Below, one piece after another: positions 26,415 to 34,198 of a stretch of DNA of 64,000 nucleotides. The stretch is from NCBI RefSeq assembly GCF_003254565.1, contig NZ_QJRI01000179.1:124001-188000 (forward strand). The letters run 5' to 3'. How positions within the stretch are numbered: the stretch's first letter is position 1; every line of letters begins with the position of its first letter. The stretch comes from Flavobacterium nitrogenifigens (GTDB taxonomy: Bacteria > Bacteroidota > Bacteroidia > Flavobacteriales > Flavobacteriaceae). The position numbers and the translations under genes were made by a program. Below the pieces are notes generated by a model. It saw nothing but the letters and a program-made list of their open reading frames with translations, was not told the origin of the DNA and searched no databases.

Positions 26415-26810
26415 TTCTCTAATTGTCACATTCTCAAATTTTCTAATTATTTTTTAGAAGCAGCAACTTTCCGTTTTCATAAGACGTGACGTTCCTGCCA
26501 TCCGCTGTATCTTTTCCTGGCTAAAGAAGCCAGAAAAAGGATGCCGCTCCTGTCAGGGCTAGCGAGAAAATATCTTTTTCATAAGGTTCTAAGTTGCTAA
26601 GAGTCTGATATACTAAGTTTTTTCATAGTTGTCAGGCCGAACGAAGTCGAAGTCTTTGTGTTCTTTGCAAATCTCAGTAAAAGCTATTTCTTAGCGTTCT
26701 TAGCGCAAAACCCTTGCGATCTTTGCAGTTAAATCACAGCCAGCAAGTAATTGTCTAATTGTCGCATTCTCAAATTATCTAATTAACAAATTGTCACATT
26801 CTCTAATTAA
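26415..26810. repeat. Repeat-filled intergenic region before pth
   Basis: This non-coding stretch carries the phrase AATTGTCACATTCTC three times (about 26417, 26757 and 26788, with small changes). It also carries gene-free words such as TTAGCGTTCTTAGCGC and a REP-like hairpin entered separately. The last copy of the phrase supplies the TTG of the pth promoter. Confidence 0.55.
26488..26570. repeat. REP-like structured element
   Basis: The GC-rich block from GACGTTCCTGCCATCC to CTCCTGTCAGGGCT stands out from its AT-rich surroundings. Its core CTTTTCCTGGCT (26511-26522) pairs with AGCCAGAAAAAG (26528-26539) with one mismatch. It resembles dispersed hairpin elements I recall from other Flavobacterium genomes. 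No ORF lies in it. Confidence 0.55.
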
Positions 26811-26821
26811 TCTTACTTTTG
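26791..26821 (+). promoter_or_regulatory. Probable pth promoter
   Basis: TTG at 26791-26793 and TACTTTTG at 26814-26821 are 20 bp apart, an ideal Bacteroidetes promoter. The predicted start point is near 26827, which bears on the choice of pth start codon. Confidence 0.65.
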
Positions 26822-26826
26822 CAGTC

Positions 26827-27456
26827 ATGATAAAATGGATAACAAAACTGTTTTCATCAACACCAAAAGAAGAGAACATAGAAGATAATATGAAGAAATA
26901 TTTAATAGTAGGTTTAGGAAATATAGGAGCGGAATACGTAAATACGAGACACAATATCGGATTTAAAGTCCTGGATTTTTTAGCCAAAAAAGAAGGACTT
27001 TCATTCGAAACCGTAAAATTGGGTGCTTTGGCTGAGTATAAATTTAAAGGAAGGACTTTTTTTCTTTTAAAACCAAATACTTACATGAATTTAAGCGGTA
27101 AAGCGGTAAAATATTGGATGGATAAGGAGAATATACCGCTTGAGAATATTTTGGTCATTACAGACGATTTAAACCTGTCATTTGGCACTATTAGGATCAA
27201 ACCAAAAGGGAGCGACGGCGGACATAACGGTTTGAAAAATATAAATTTAATTTTAAATACACAAAACTATACCCGTTTCAGATTTGGTATCAGTGATCAA
27301 TTTAAAAAAGGACAGCAGGTAGATTATGTTTTAGGAGAATGGACTGCTGAAGAAGAAGCAAAACTTCCAGAACGTTTAGAAACTTCAGCAGAAATTATTA
27401 GAACTTTTGGAACAGCTGGTTTAGAAAATACAATGACTACATTTAATGGAAAATGA
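26827..27456 (+). CDS. pth: Peptidyl-tRNA hydrolase
   Basis: The catalytic domain begins KKYLIVGLGNIGAEYVNTRHNIGF, with the active-site His in RHNIGF, KPNTYMNLSGKAV and the DDLNLSFG...GSDGGHNGLKNI segment. It recycles peptidyl-tRNA released from stalled ribosomes. Two starts are possible: ATG 26827 gives 209 residues with a 21-residue polar extension, and ATG 26890 gives 188 residues, the usual size. The promoter at 26791-26821 would make the 26827 start leaderless, which favours 26890. The longer frame is reported as the outer limit. Confidence 0.93.
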   Translation: MIKWITKLFSSTPKEENIEDNMKKYLIVGLGNIGAEYVNTRHNIGFKVLDFLAKKEGLSFETVKLGALAEYKFKGRTFFLLKPNTYMNLSGKAVKYWMDKENIPLENILVITDDLNLSFGTIRIKPKGSDGGHNGLKNINLILNTQNYTRFRFGISDQFKKGQQVDYVLGEWTAEEEAKLPERLETSAEIIRTFGTAGLENTMTTFNGK

Positions 27457-27551
27457 AGATTTTCAGGTGTTTATATTGTAAAAATGTAAATTATCAGCGA
27501 ATTTAATTCAATTATAACGAAATAGTATTTTCAATTCCAAAGTTAAATGTC

Positions 27552-27559
27552 TAAATTTG
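27552..27559 (+). promoter_or_regulatory. sodA promoter -7 element
   Basis: TAAATTTG matches TAnnTTTG exactly, 36 bp before the sodA ATG. No TTG -33 box is visible at the proper distance. Confidence 0.5.
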
Positions 27560-27595
27560 GAATAAATTATTATAAACCATAAAAATCATAATACC

Positions 27596-28207
27596 ATGGC
27601 TTTTGAATTACCGCAATTACCTTATGCATACGATGCATTAGAACCACATATCGATGCACGTACAATGGAAATCCATCATACAAAGCACCACAACGCTTAT
27701 ACTACAAATCTTAACGCAGCTATCGCTGGAACAGATTTAGAAGGAAAAACAATCGAGAACATCTTAATCAACTTAGACAAATCTAACGCTGCAGTTCGTA
27801 ACAATGGTGGAGGTTTCTACAACCACAATTTATTCTGGACTGTAATGTCTCCAAACGGAGGAGGATTGCCAACAGGAGATTTATTAGCTGCAATTGAGTC
27901 TTCTTTTGGATCATTCGAAGAATTTAAAGCAAAATTTGCTAAAGCTGGTGCTACACAATTTGGTTCTGGATGGGCTTGGTTAACAGTTCAAAAAGGAGGG
28001 AAATTAGAAGTTGTAGGTACTCCAAATCAAGATAATCCATTAATGCCAGAAGCTGCTGGTCACGGTGGAACTCCAATCTTAGGAATGGACGTTTGGGAGC
28101 ACGCTTACTACTTAAACTACCAAAACAGAAGACCAGATTATATTGAAGCTTTCTTCAGTGTAATTAACTGGACAGAAGTGGCTAGAAGATTTGCTTTAGA
28201 CAAATAA
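27596..28207 (+). CDS. sodA: Superoxide dismutase, Mn/Fe type
   Basis: The 203-residue protein has the alpha-hairpin with ligand His in MEIHHTKHHNAYTTNLN (about 24-40), the second ligand in FYNHNLFW (about 78) and the DVWEHAYYLNYQNRRPDY signature (about 163-180), which carries the Asp and His ligands. Gly in GGGFYNH and Gln in TPNQDNP are the residues usually seen in Mn-preferring or cambialistic enzymes. There is no signal peptide, so it is cytoplasmic. It converts superoxide to hydrogen peroxide and oxygen. It has its own terminator. Confidence 0.95.
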   Translation: MAFELPQLPYAYDALEPHIDARTMEIHHTKHHNAYTTNLNAAIAGTDLEGKTIENILINLDKSNAAVRNNGGGFYNHNLFWTVMSPNGGGLPTGDLLAAIESSFGSFEEFKAKFAKAGATQFGSGWAWLTVQKGGKLEVVGTPNQDNPLMPEAAGHGGTPILGMDVWEHAYYLNYQNRRPDYIEAFFSVINWTEVARRFALDK

Positions 28208-28235
28208 GAGAATAGAGTAAAGAATAAAGAGAAAA

Positions 28236-28267
28236 GACGAGTGCCAAAAGGTGCTCGTCTTTTTTTA
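28236..28267 (+). terminator. Rho-independent terminator of sodA
   Basis: GACGAGTGCC (28236-28245) pairs with GGTGCTCGTC (28250-28259) around AAAA, with two G-T pairs, followed by eight T. This means the four repeats beyond it are not needed to end sodA transcription. Confidence 0.85.
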
Positions 28268-28335
28268 TCTATACCTTTCTTGTATAATCTTTGTTCTATT
28301 TTCTTTCATCTATTCTCTTAAAAAAAAAGAAAAAT

Positions 28336-28407
28336 AAAAAAGGCGGAAAGAAGTTCCGCCTTTTTTGCCCCAAATCTACCATAAACTTAACCTACTAATG
28401 TTATGGT
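28336..28407 (-). ncRNA. Tandem structured element, unit 1 (candidate small RNA 3' part)
   Basis: GGCGGAA (28342-28348) and TTCCGCC (28354-28360) form a stem flanked by A and T runs. It is joined to the conserved block GCCCCAAATCTACCATAA ending GTTATGGT (28401-28407 ends the block). On the reverse strand the order is ACCATAAC-loop-GTTTATGGT hairpin, TAGATTTGGGG linker, terminator-like hairpin and U-run. This is the most distal unit for minus-strand transcription. Confidence 0.55.
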
Positions 28408-28521
28408 TGTGTAAAGGTATGGCAGATATTTTTTTGAAGGAAACATATCAGACGAAAGGCAAGTATATCCGTTTAAAGGCTTGTATGGTCTATTTTGTAA
28501 TATGTCTAGATGTAATTCAAT

Positions 28522-28591
28522 AAAAAAGGCGGAATTTCTTCCACCTTTTTTGCCCCAAATCTACCATAAACTAACCTACTAATGTTATGGT
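28522..28591 (-). ncRNA. Tandem structured element, unit 2 (candidate small RNA 3' part)
   Basis: This unit has the same architecture as unit 1. The stem arms are GGCGGAA (28528-28534) and TTCCACC (28539-28545). Read as plus-strand RNA this creates a C-A mismatch. As minus-strand RNA it is a G-U pair closed by a GAAA loop. That asymmetry favours the minus strand as the functional RNA. The upstream variable part also resembles units 1 and 3 (GATGAAA, GGCAGTTATTTTTAT words). Confidence 0.6.
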
Positions 28592-28701
28592 TCAGTAAAT
28601 GTATGGCAGTTATTTTTATAAAGGAAAATTTTTAGATGAAAAGCAATTAAACTCGACAAAACGTATTTAACTTACTGTTTTTCAGTATTTTATGTGTTAA
28701 A

Positions 28702-28772
28702 TAAAAAAGGCGGAAGAAATTCCGCCTTTTTTGCCCCAAATCTACCATAAACTAACCTACTAACGTTATGGT
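28702..28772 (-). ncRNA. Tandem structured element, unit 3 (candidate small RNA 3' part)
   Basis: GGCGGAA (28709-28715) and TTCCGCC (28720-28726) form the terminator-like stem. The ACCATAA/TTATGGT hairpin block ends at 28772, with AACG in place of AATG in its loop. Distance to the neighbouring stems is 181 and 185 bp. Confidence 0.6.
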
Positions 28773-28886
28773 CTAATAAATTTACGGCAGTTATTTTTAT
28801 GATTAAAAATTTTTAGATGAAAGGTAAGTAAATCCGATTAAGAGATATATAATCGACTGTTTATAAATTGTTTGAGTTTATTCCAA

Positions 28887-28958
28887 TAAAAAAGGTGGAA
28901 TTGCTTCCACCCTTTTTGCCCCAAATCTACCATAAACTTAACCTACTAATGTTATGGT
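28887..28958 (-). ncRNA. Tandem structured element, unit 4 (candidate small RNA 3' part)
   Basis: The arms are GGTGGAA (28894-28900) and TTCCACC (28905-28911). Both arms differ from units 1 and 3 at the same pair (C-G becomes T-A), so the stem is kept by a compensatory change. The minus-strand loop is GCAA. It lies about 100 bp from the purF stop. Confidence 0.6.
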
Positions 28959-29058
28959 ATTCCAAAAGTATCATAGCTTTTCAACTTCACCAAAGAAATA
29001 GGATGAACGGCAAAAAAAACCGATGAAATGCACTATTTAACCTTTTATTAGTATTTTA

Positions 29059-30957
29059 TTAATACGCTCGAGCGTCTTTTCCTTCATAAAAATTCATGAA
29101 TGCACGATTCACGACTCTGTTTCCACCTGGAGTTGGATAATCTCCTGTGAAATACCAGTCACCTAAATTTTTAGGACATGCTTTATGCAAATCTTCTACT
29201 TTCTGGAAGATGATTTTTACTTCAGCATTAATTTCTGGTGAGCTTAACATTTCTGCAATTTTATCTGAAATCTCTTCATCTGTAAATTGATCGTATATTG
29301 CTGTAACATAGTTAACAACGTCTTTGTCTGCGAAATTTTCTTGTGCCTTACATTTAGCATAAACTTCGTCTACGATGTGGTACAAGTTTCTTTCTTTCAA
29401 TAAAGCAAGTGCTGCTCTAAAGGCAACTAAACCTTCTAATTTTGCCATATCGATTCCGTAACAGTCTGGATAACGAATTTGTGGTGCAGATGAAACGATT
29501 ACGATACGTTTTGGTTTCAAACGATCCATCATTTTAATGATGCTCATTTTTAATGTAGTACCACGAACAATACTGTCGTCGATAATAACCAAATTATCTT
29601 CTGGCTTAATTACGCCATAAGTAACATCGTAAACGTGAGCTACTAAATCATCACGGCTGCTATCTTCAGTAATAAAAGTTCTAAGTTTAGCATCTTTAAT
29701 GGCTACTTTCTCTGTACGAATCTTTACAGCTAAAAGTTCCTGAAGTGTTTCTGTTGTTAATGTATTTCTATTTTCTAGAATATAATTGTTTTTTCTCTGA
29801 TTTAAGAAATCCTGAGCAGCTTCAACTAAACCATAAAATGATGTTTCGGCTGTATTTGGAATATAAGAGAAAACAGTGTTGTCTGTATCACTGTCAATTG
29901 CTTTAAGTACAGCAGGTAAAATTAATTTTCCTAAATCTTTACGTTCTTGGTAGATTTCAGCATCACTTCCTCTTGAGAAATAGATTCTTTCAAAAGAACA
30001 AGCTTTTTTAACGGTTGGTTCCAAGATCTGATTCATAGAAACATTTCCGTTTTTCTTGATGATCAAAGCGTGACCTGGGTCGATTTCCTGAACGCTTTCA
30101 AAAGGAACATTAAATACCGTTTGAATAACTGGTCTTTCAGAAGCTACAACCACAACTTCGTCATCTTGGTAATAATAAGCTGGACGAATTCCTGCTGGAT
30201 CTCTAAATACAAAAGCATCACCATGACCTAATAAACCAGCCATTGCGTAACCACCGTCTAAGTTTTTAGCCGAACGAGCTAATATTTTTGCAATATCCAA
30301 ACGCTCTGCAATTACTGGAGAAGCATCTCTTTTTGAGTAACCTTCAGCTTTACAGTCTTGGTACAATTGCATAACTTCCTTGTCTAAGAAGTGGCCAATT
30401 TTTTCCATTACGGTAACGGTATCAGCCATTTCTTTTGGATGCTGTCCTAATTCAACAAGATTTTCGAAAAGTTCTTTAACATTGGTCATGTTGAAGTTTC
30501 CTGCCAAAATCAAGTTACGGTGCATCCAGTTGCTTTGACGCAAAAATGGGTGAACACTTTCGATGCTGTTTTTTCCAAAAGTTCCGTAACGAACGTGACC
30601 TAAAAACAATTCTCCAACATAAGGAATATTTGCTTTTAGCTCTTTCATGTCGTCTCCAAGTTCTGGATGCGCTTTTAGTTCTTCGCTAACACGCTCATTG
30701 ATTTGTTTGAAAACATCTTGGATAGGTTGTGAATGATTCGAACGAACTCTGCTGATATAGCGTTGTCCAGGTTCTACATCAAATTTAATGCTTGCAAAAC
30801 CAGCTCCGTCTTGTCCACGGTTGTGCTGTTTTTCCATCATTAGATACATCTTCTGGATTCCGTAGAACGCAGTTCCGTATTTTTCTTTATAATATTCAAG
30901 CGGTTTTAGTAGTCTAACTAAGGCTATACCACATTCGTGTTTTAAAGCGTCGCTCAT
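29059..30957 (-). CDS. purF: Amidophosphoribosyltransferase, Bacteroidetes long form
   Basis: The 632-residue protein has an N-terminal Ntn glutaminase domain with Cys9 in HECGIALV (a short propeptide would be removed), HNRGQDGAGFA and GHVRYGTFG. The C-terminal phosphoribosyltransferase domain has the PRPP loop NLVIIDDSIVRGTTLKMS (about 460) and SAPQIRYPDCYGID. It is longer than E. coli PurF (about 505) because of insertions seen in the Bacteroidetes subfamily. It makes phosphoribosylamine from PRPP and glutamine, the first step of purine synthesis. It is preceded by the pfkB-family gene, with a terminator between. Confidence 0.88.
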   Translation of the reverse strand: MSDALKHECGIALVRLLKPLEYYKEKYGTAFYGIQKMYLMMEKQHNRGQDGAGFASIKFDVEPGQRYISRVRSNHSQPIQDVFKQINERVSEELKAHPELGDDMKELKANIPYVGELFLGHVRYGTFGKNSIESVHPFLRQSNWMHRNLILAGNFNMTNVKELFENLVELGQHPKEMADTVTVMEKIGHFLDKEVMQLYQDCKAEGYSKRDASPVIAERLDIAKILARSAKNLDGGYAMAGLLGHGDAFVFRDPAGIRPAYYYQDDEVVVVASERPVIQTVFNVPFESVQEIDPGHALIIKKNGNVSMNQILEPTVKKACSFERIYFSRGSDAEIYQERKDLGKLILPAVLKAIDSDTDNTVFSYIPNTAETSFYGLVEAAQDFLNQRKNNYILENRNTLTTETLQELLAVKIRTEKVAIKDAKLRTFITEDSSRDDLVAHVYDVTYGVIKPEDNLVIIDDSIVRGTTLKMSIIKMMDRLKPKRIVIVSSAPQIRYPDCYGIDMAKLEGLVAFRAALALLKERNLYHIVDEVYAKCKAQENFADKDVVNYVTAIYDQFTDEEISDKIAEMLSSPEINAEVKIIFQKVEDLHKACPKNLGDWYFTGDYPTPGGNRVVNRAFMNFYEGKDARAY

Positions 30958-31008
30958 TGTTTTTTGTTATTTGTGTGTTGTTGTAAGTTGTGTGTATTAA
31001 CGTAATAA

Positions 31009-31032
31009 AAAAAGCCCCGTTTTATCGAGGCT
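31009..31032 (-). terminator. Rho-independent terminator of the pfkB-family gene
   Basis: On the reverse strand AGCCTCG (31032-31026) pairs with CGGGGCT (31019-31013) around six bases, then a T-run. It lies 9 bp after the kinase stop and 52 bp before purF, so purF needs its own promoter or read-through. Confidence 0.75.
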
Positions 31033-31040
31033 CTTAGGCA

Positions 31041-31964
31041 TTATATTTCTATGTCAAACTGAGTTAACGACTTAAATTGCTGTAATCGAATCGCTACTTC
31101 GGCTTTACTTAATGATTCCATCCTTTCAGTTCCAAATTTTTCAACGCAGAACGAAGCTAAATTTGAACCGTAAATAATTGCATTCTTCAAGTTGTTAAAC
31201 GAAATGTTTTCGCTTTGTGCAATAAATCCAGAGAATCCACCTGCGAAAGTGTCTCCTGCTCCAGTTGGATCAAAAACATCTTCTAATGGTAAAGCTGGTG
31301 CAAAGAAAACTTCTCTGTTGTGGAATAAAAGTGCTCCATGTTCTCCTTTTTTGATCACCACATATTTTGGTCCCATGTCTTGGATTTTAGCAGCAGCTTT
31401 TACTAATGAATATTCACCAGAAAGTTGTCTCGCTTCTTCGTCATTGATTGTAATAACATCTACACGTTTAATAACGTCTAATAATTCTGGAAGAGCGCAG
31501 TCCATCCAAAAGTTCATAGTGTCTAAAACTACTAATTTTGGTTTTTTCTCCATTTGGTCCAGAACACTGCTTTGTACTAATGGATGTAAGTTTCCTAACA
31601 TCACAACATCAGCATCTTTGTAGTTTTGAGGAACTTTTGGCTGAAAATCAGCTAAAACGTTCAACTCTGTTACAAGAGTGTCTCTAGAATTTAAATCGTT
31701 GTGGTATAAACCGCTCCAGAAAAAAGTCTTTCCTCCTTTTACAATTTCGATACCAGAGATATCAATATTTTTTGAAGTTAAAAGATCTAAGTGTTCTTGA
31801 GGGAAATCGTCGCCAACTACAGAAACAATGGCCGATTGCAAGTTAAAAAATGACGCTGATAATCCGATGTAGGTTGCAGCACCACCTAATATTTTATCTG
31901 TTTTTCCGAAAGGAGTTTCAATCGCGTCGAAAGCAACTGTTCCAACAATCAATAGTTTATTCAT
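31041..31964 (-). CDS. PfkB-family carbohydrate/nucleoside kinase
   Basis: The 307-residue ribokinase-like protein has an N-terminal GTVAFDAIETPFGKTDKILGGAATYIG stretch (substrate-binding di-glycine). The C-terminal signature DPTGAGDTFAGGFSGF (about 233-248) contains the catalytic Asp and anion hole. Close relatives in Bacteroidetes are annotated as sugar kinases of unknown substrate, next to purF. Ribose, adenosine or another nucleoside is possible. A predicted promoter precedes it, and it overlaps no other gene. Confidence 0.88.
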   Translation of the reverse strand: MNKLLIVGTVAFDAIETPFGKTDKILGGAATYIGLSASFFNLQSAIVSVVGDDFPQEHLDLLTSKNIDISGIEIVKGGKTFFWSGLYHNDLNSRDTLVTELNVLADFQPKVPQNYKDADVVMLGNLHPLVQSSVLDQMEKKPKLVVLDTMNFWMDCALPELLDVIKRVDVITINDEEARQLSGEYSLVKAAAKIQDMGPKYVVIKKGEHGALLFHNREVFFAPALPLEDVFDPTGAGDTFAGGFSGFIAQSENISFNNLKNAIIYGSNLASFCVEKFGTERMESLSKAEVAIRLQQFKSLTQFDIEI

Positions 31965-31987
31965 TTTATGAATTTCGAATTAGGGTG

Positions 31988-32018
31988 CAAAGATACTTCA
32001 TAAGTTACAATCTTGCAA
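31988..32018 (-). promoter_or_regulatory. Promoter of the pfkB-family gene
   Basis: On the reverse strand TTG (32018-32016) and TATCTTTG (31995-31988) are 20 bp apart, matching the Bacteroidetes -33/-7 pattern exactly. The -7 box ends 23 bp before the start codon. Confidence 0.65.
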
Positions 32019-32185
32019 TGGTTTAGGTTCTCAAAATTTTCTTAAAAAAATGACATCAATTTCGGAGTGAAAATACTGTAAATGAATTGGTTAAAAACTG
32101 TTTTTAATGAAGCTTAAAATAGATTTTTCAGAATTAATCTGCAAGTTTTTTGAAAATAATTGCGAATATTTTACAGGTTATATTT

Positions 32186-32527
32186 CTATCTTATTTTTTT
32201 AAATGAAGAAGATTTTCTTTTTCCACTTAAAACGCCAAGAATTGTAATATGATAATTTTTAATTTTAAATACAATTAACCAAGTTTTATAAGTTGCTTCT
32301 CTTTAAATTTTGGATTTTGTTGGAAGATTTTCACACTCGGAATAAATTAAGGGATTCTCAATGATTTTATTCATCGTTTTGTTAATTCCATTACCAATTT
32401 TAATAGCGTTTAAAGGTTGGTGTTTTTCGAAAGCGATGTAATCAACAATCTCTTCTAAGTTTTGGAAATAATTCTCGGAAATATCTAACGTATATTGTTT
32501 TGTATCTTCAGTTTTTTTTCTTCCCAT
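32186..32527 (-). pseudogene. RelE/ParE-type toxin gene broken by an in-frame stop
   Basis: The frame from ATG 32527 encodes YTLDISENYFQNLEEIVDYIAF and ends at TAA (32305-32303) after 74 codons. The same frame continues without shift for 38 codons, REATYKTWLIVFKI to SGKRKSSSFKKIR, ending at TAG 32186. Joined, the 112 residues have the size and order of a RelE/ParE toxin, with the C-terminal strands and basic tail that carry activity. The stop falls where family members often have Tyr (K-Y-R), so a TAT-to-TAA change is likely. The annotated short product would lack the active C-terminal part. It follows the antitoxin gene with a 43-bp overlap. Confidence 0.75.
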
Positions 32528-32739
32528 TTCTCATTAAACTTTTCTAAAGACATTGTTTTGGATTTTTCAGCATTTTCAATCCACTTAACAAAGTCTTCTT
32601 TGGACAAATTACTTTCAATTTGATCAACTTCATTCTCGAAATCAATCGATACTTTCAATGATTTTCCAACATAGTTTTTTGGAATTTCAAATGAAAGATT
32701 GACAATTTTGTCCTTAGGAGTAATGGTTTTTTGTATCAT
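32485..32739 (-). CDS. Putative antitoxin of a RelE/ParE-type pair
   Basis: This 84-residue protein is acidic and Lys-rich, with an N-terminal beta-strand-like part (IVNLSFEIPKNYVGKSLKVSIDF) and a C-terminal helical part (FVKWIENAEKSKTMSLEKFNEKWEEKK). This matches short antitoxins found next to RelE/ParE toxins in Flavobacteria. It lies directly upstream of, and overlaps, the broken toxin gene. With the toxin dead it may be an orphan, or may counter related toxins elsewhere. The antitoxin call rests on context. No DNA-binding domain is clear. Confidence 0.6.
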   Translation of the reverse strand: MIQKTITPKDKIVNLSFEIPKNYVGKSLKVSIDFENEVDQIESNLSKEDFVKWIENAEKSKTMSLEKFNEKWEEKKLKIQNNIR

Positions 32740-32885
32740 TTTTCAAAAATTTAATGAACCTTACAAAAATACGATAAATAAATTTACCATCAGTGATATA
32801 AGTTTTTTTAACAATTTTACAAGAAGCACTTCCTGTCAAAATAATTTTCTAGAAATCTCAAGATATATTGTAGTTATAGTTAATG

Positions 32886-33785
32886 CTATTGTTTTTTAAT
32901 CCAATTGATCGCATCGTTCATAGGCTCTTCAGATTTTGAAAAAGCGGTATTGTGTCCCAGATTTGGAAACAATTTATATTCATAATGTTTTCCTTTAGAT
33001 TTTAATTTATCAAGATATTCGATGGATAAATTCGCAGGAACTTGAATGTCTTTGCTTCCAAAAATCCAAAATCCTGGAATTGATAATTTAGAAAGTGCAT
33101 CATTAGGATTTGTATCAATGAACTCATATTTGTCCGGATCATTGAATACATGTTTTCTAGCCTCTTCTTCAGAGTGCGTGTCCCAGAATTTTTGATCACC
33201 ATTTGTATAAAATTGGAATCTCAATTGTTCTTTAACCGTGATAAGAGCTCCACTAAAGATGGTCATAAATTTGACTTTCTTATTTTTTTCTGCAGCTAAC
33301 GGAATAATCCATCCAGCTTGGCTGCCACCTATTAAACCTATTGATGTTTTGTAATTTGATAAATGTTTGGCTAAAGTATTTACGGCAGCACTTGCATCTA
33401 AAGACAAAAGGGTTAGATTGGCAAAATCAACATTGTTTGTTCCTACTTCAGGTCCTGCATACACGCCGCCTGATTCTCCGACTCCACGTTTATCATACGT
33501 TAAAACTGCAATTCCATTGTTGGCAAGAGTTGTAGCAAAGTCCATCATTCTTTTTTCTTGTCCAGATCCATGAACAATTACAACGGCAGCTTGTATGTTG
33601 TTAGGCGTAAAAATAGTTCCCGCAAGTGAAATTCCTTCGCTAACAAATTTTATTTCCTTAGTCGAAAAGTTTGACGGAATTGCCGATGCATAACTAGTGA
33701 CAAATAACAACAACATTAAAAAGGAATATATGTATGTTTTCTTTGGTCTTTGAGTGTGTTTAAAAATCGTTGTTTTATGTTTCAT
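32886..33785 (-). CDS. Alpha/beta hydrolase, exported
   Basis: The 299-residue protein has a signal peptide (hydrophobic about 18-35). Its alpha/beta-hydrolase fold shows the oxyanion HGSGQEKRMMDF segment, the nucleophile Ser in GLIGGSQAGW (about 151-155), the acid in FGSKDIQVPA (about 248) and His in NLGHNTAF (about 279). The YDKRGVGESGG segment is typical of the acyl-peptidase/esterase-like group. It starts 8 bp after the membrane protein gene, so it probably belongs to the ECF sigma operon. Substrate is unknown. Confidence 0.85.
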   Translation of the reverse strand: MKHKTTIFKHTQRPKKTYIYSFLMLLLFVTSYASAIPSNFSTKEIKFVSEGISLAGTIFTPNNIQAAVVIVHGSGQEKRMMDFATTLANNGIAVLTYDKRGVGESGGVYAGPEVGTNNVDFANLTLLSLDASAAVNTLAKHLSNYKTSIGLIGGSQAGWIIPLAAEKNKKVKFMTIFSGALITVKEQLRFQFYTNGDQKFWDTHSEEEARKHVFNDPDKYEFIDTNPNDALSKLSIPGFWIFGSKDIQVPANLSIEYLDKLKSKGKHYEYKLFPNLGHNTAFSKSEEPMNDAINWIKKQ

Positions 33786-33793
33786 TTTTAAAT

Positions 33794-34198
33794 TTATAGT
33801 TGATACTTTTTATCAAAATAATTTTTTAAAATTCCAACCTGAACCAAAATCATAATTGGAACAATTAAAATGGCGTATAAGATGTTTTTGGAAAGATGAA
33901 TTCCAGAAAACGCTGTTGATATTCTATCAGAGTATAATTTTCCAACTTCATCAATTTTGAAATCAGTTTCAGAAACTGAGAAAAAGGAAACATAAATTAC
34001 TAATACAGCTACAGCCAATCCGATCGAAATCCAGATTGGTTTCGAAATCAAAGGTTTGTATGTTTTCAGTTTTTTCTCTTCTAAAAGATGAACTTCAACC
34101 ATTATTTTAGAAGTGAAATCTATTGATGGTGACTGCAGTTTTTCATCGGCCATCATTTTTTCAATAAGTTGTTCTATATTTTTATCGCTCTCTTTCAT
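33794..34198 (-). CDS. Small membrane protein, probable regulator of the ECF sigma factor
   Basis: The 134-residue protein has a polar N-terminus (about 1-50, with EKMMADEKLQSPSIDFTSKIM) and two hydrophobic segments (about 52-72 and 105-125). Its start overlaps the end of the sigma gene by 17 bp, so the two are translationally coupled. The position and topology fit an anti-sigma factor that holds the sigma at the membrane. The zinc motif HXXXCXXC of ZAS-type anti-sigmas is absent, so this remains an inference. Confidence 0.65.
   Translation of the reverse strand: MKESDKNIEQLIEKMMADEKLQSPSIDFTSKIMVEVHLLEEKKLKTYKPLISKPIWISIGLAVAVLVIYVSFFSVSETDFKIDEVGKLYSDRISTAFSGIHLSKNILYAILIVPIMILVQVGILKNYFDKKYQL

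Noticed and set aside
28336..28958. Possible CRISPR array from four regularly spaced repeats
   Set aside because: The repeats are about 70 bp with internal hairpins, and the spacers are over 100 bp and partly similar to each other. No cas genes are present.
31192..31623. Plus-strand open frame of 143 codons opposite the PfkB-family gene
   Set aside because: It is antisense to a clear kinase frame, has no motif, signal or ribosome binding site, and its composition mirrors the opposite gene.
32886..33785. Alpha/beta hydrolase as part of the toxin-antitoxin unit
   Set aside because: It is 8 bp from the sigma operon gene and 146 bp from the antitoxin, so it belongs with the sigma operon.
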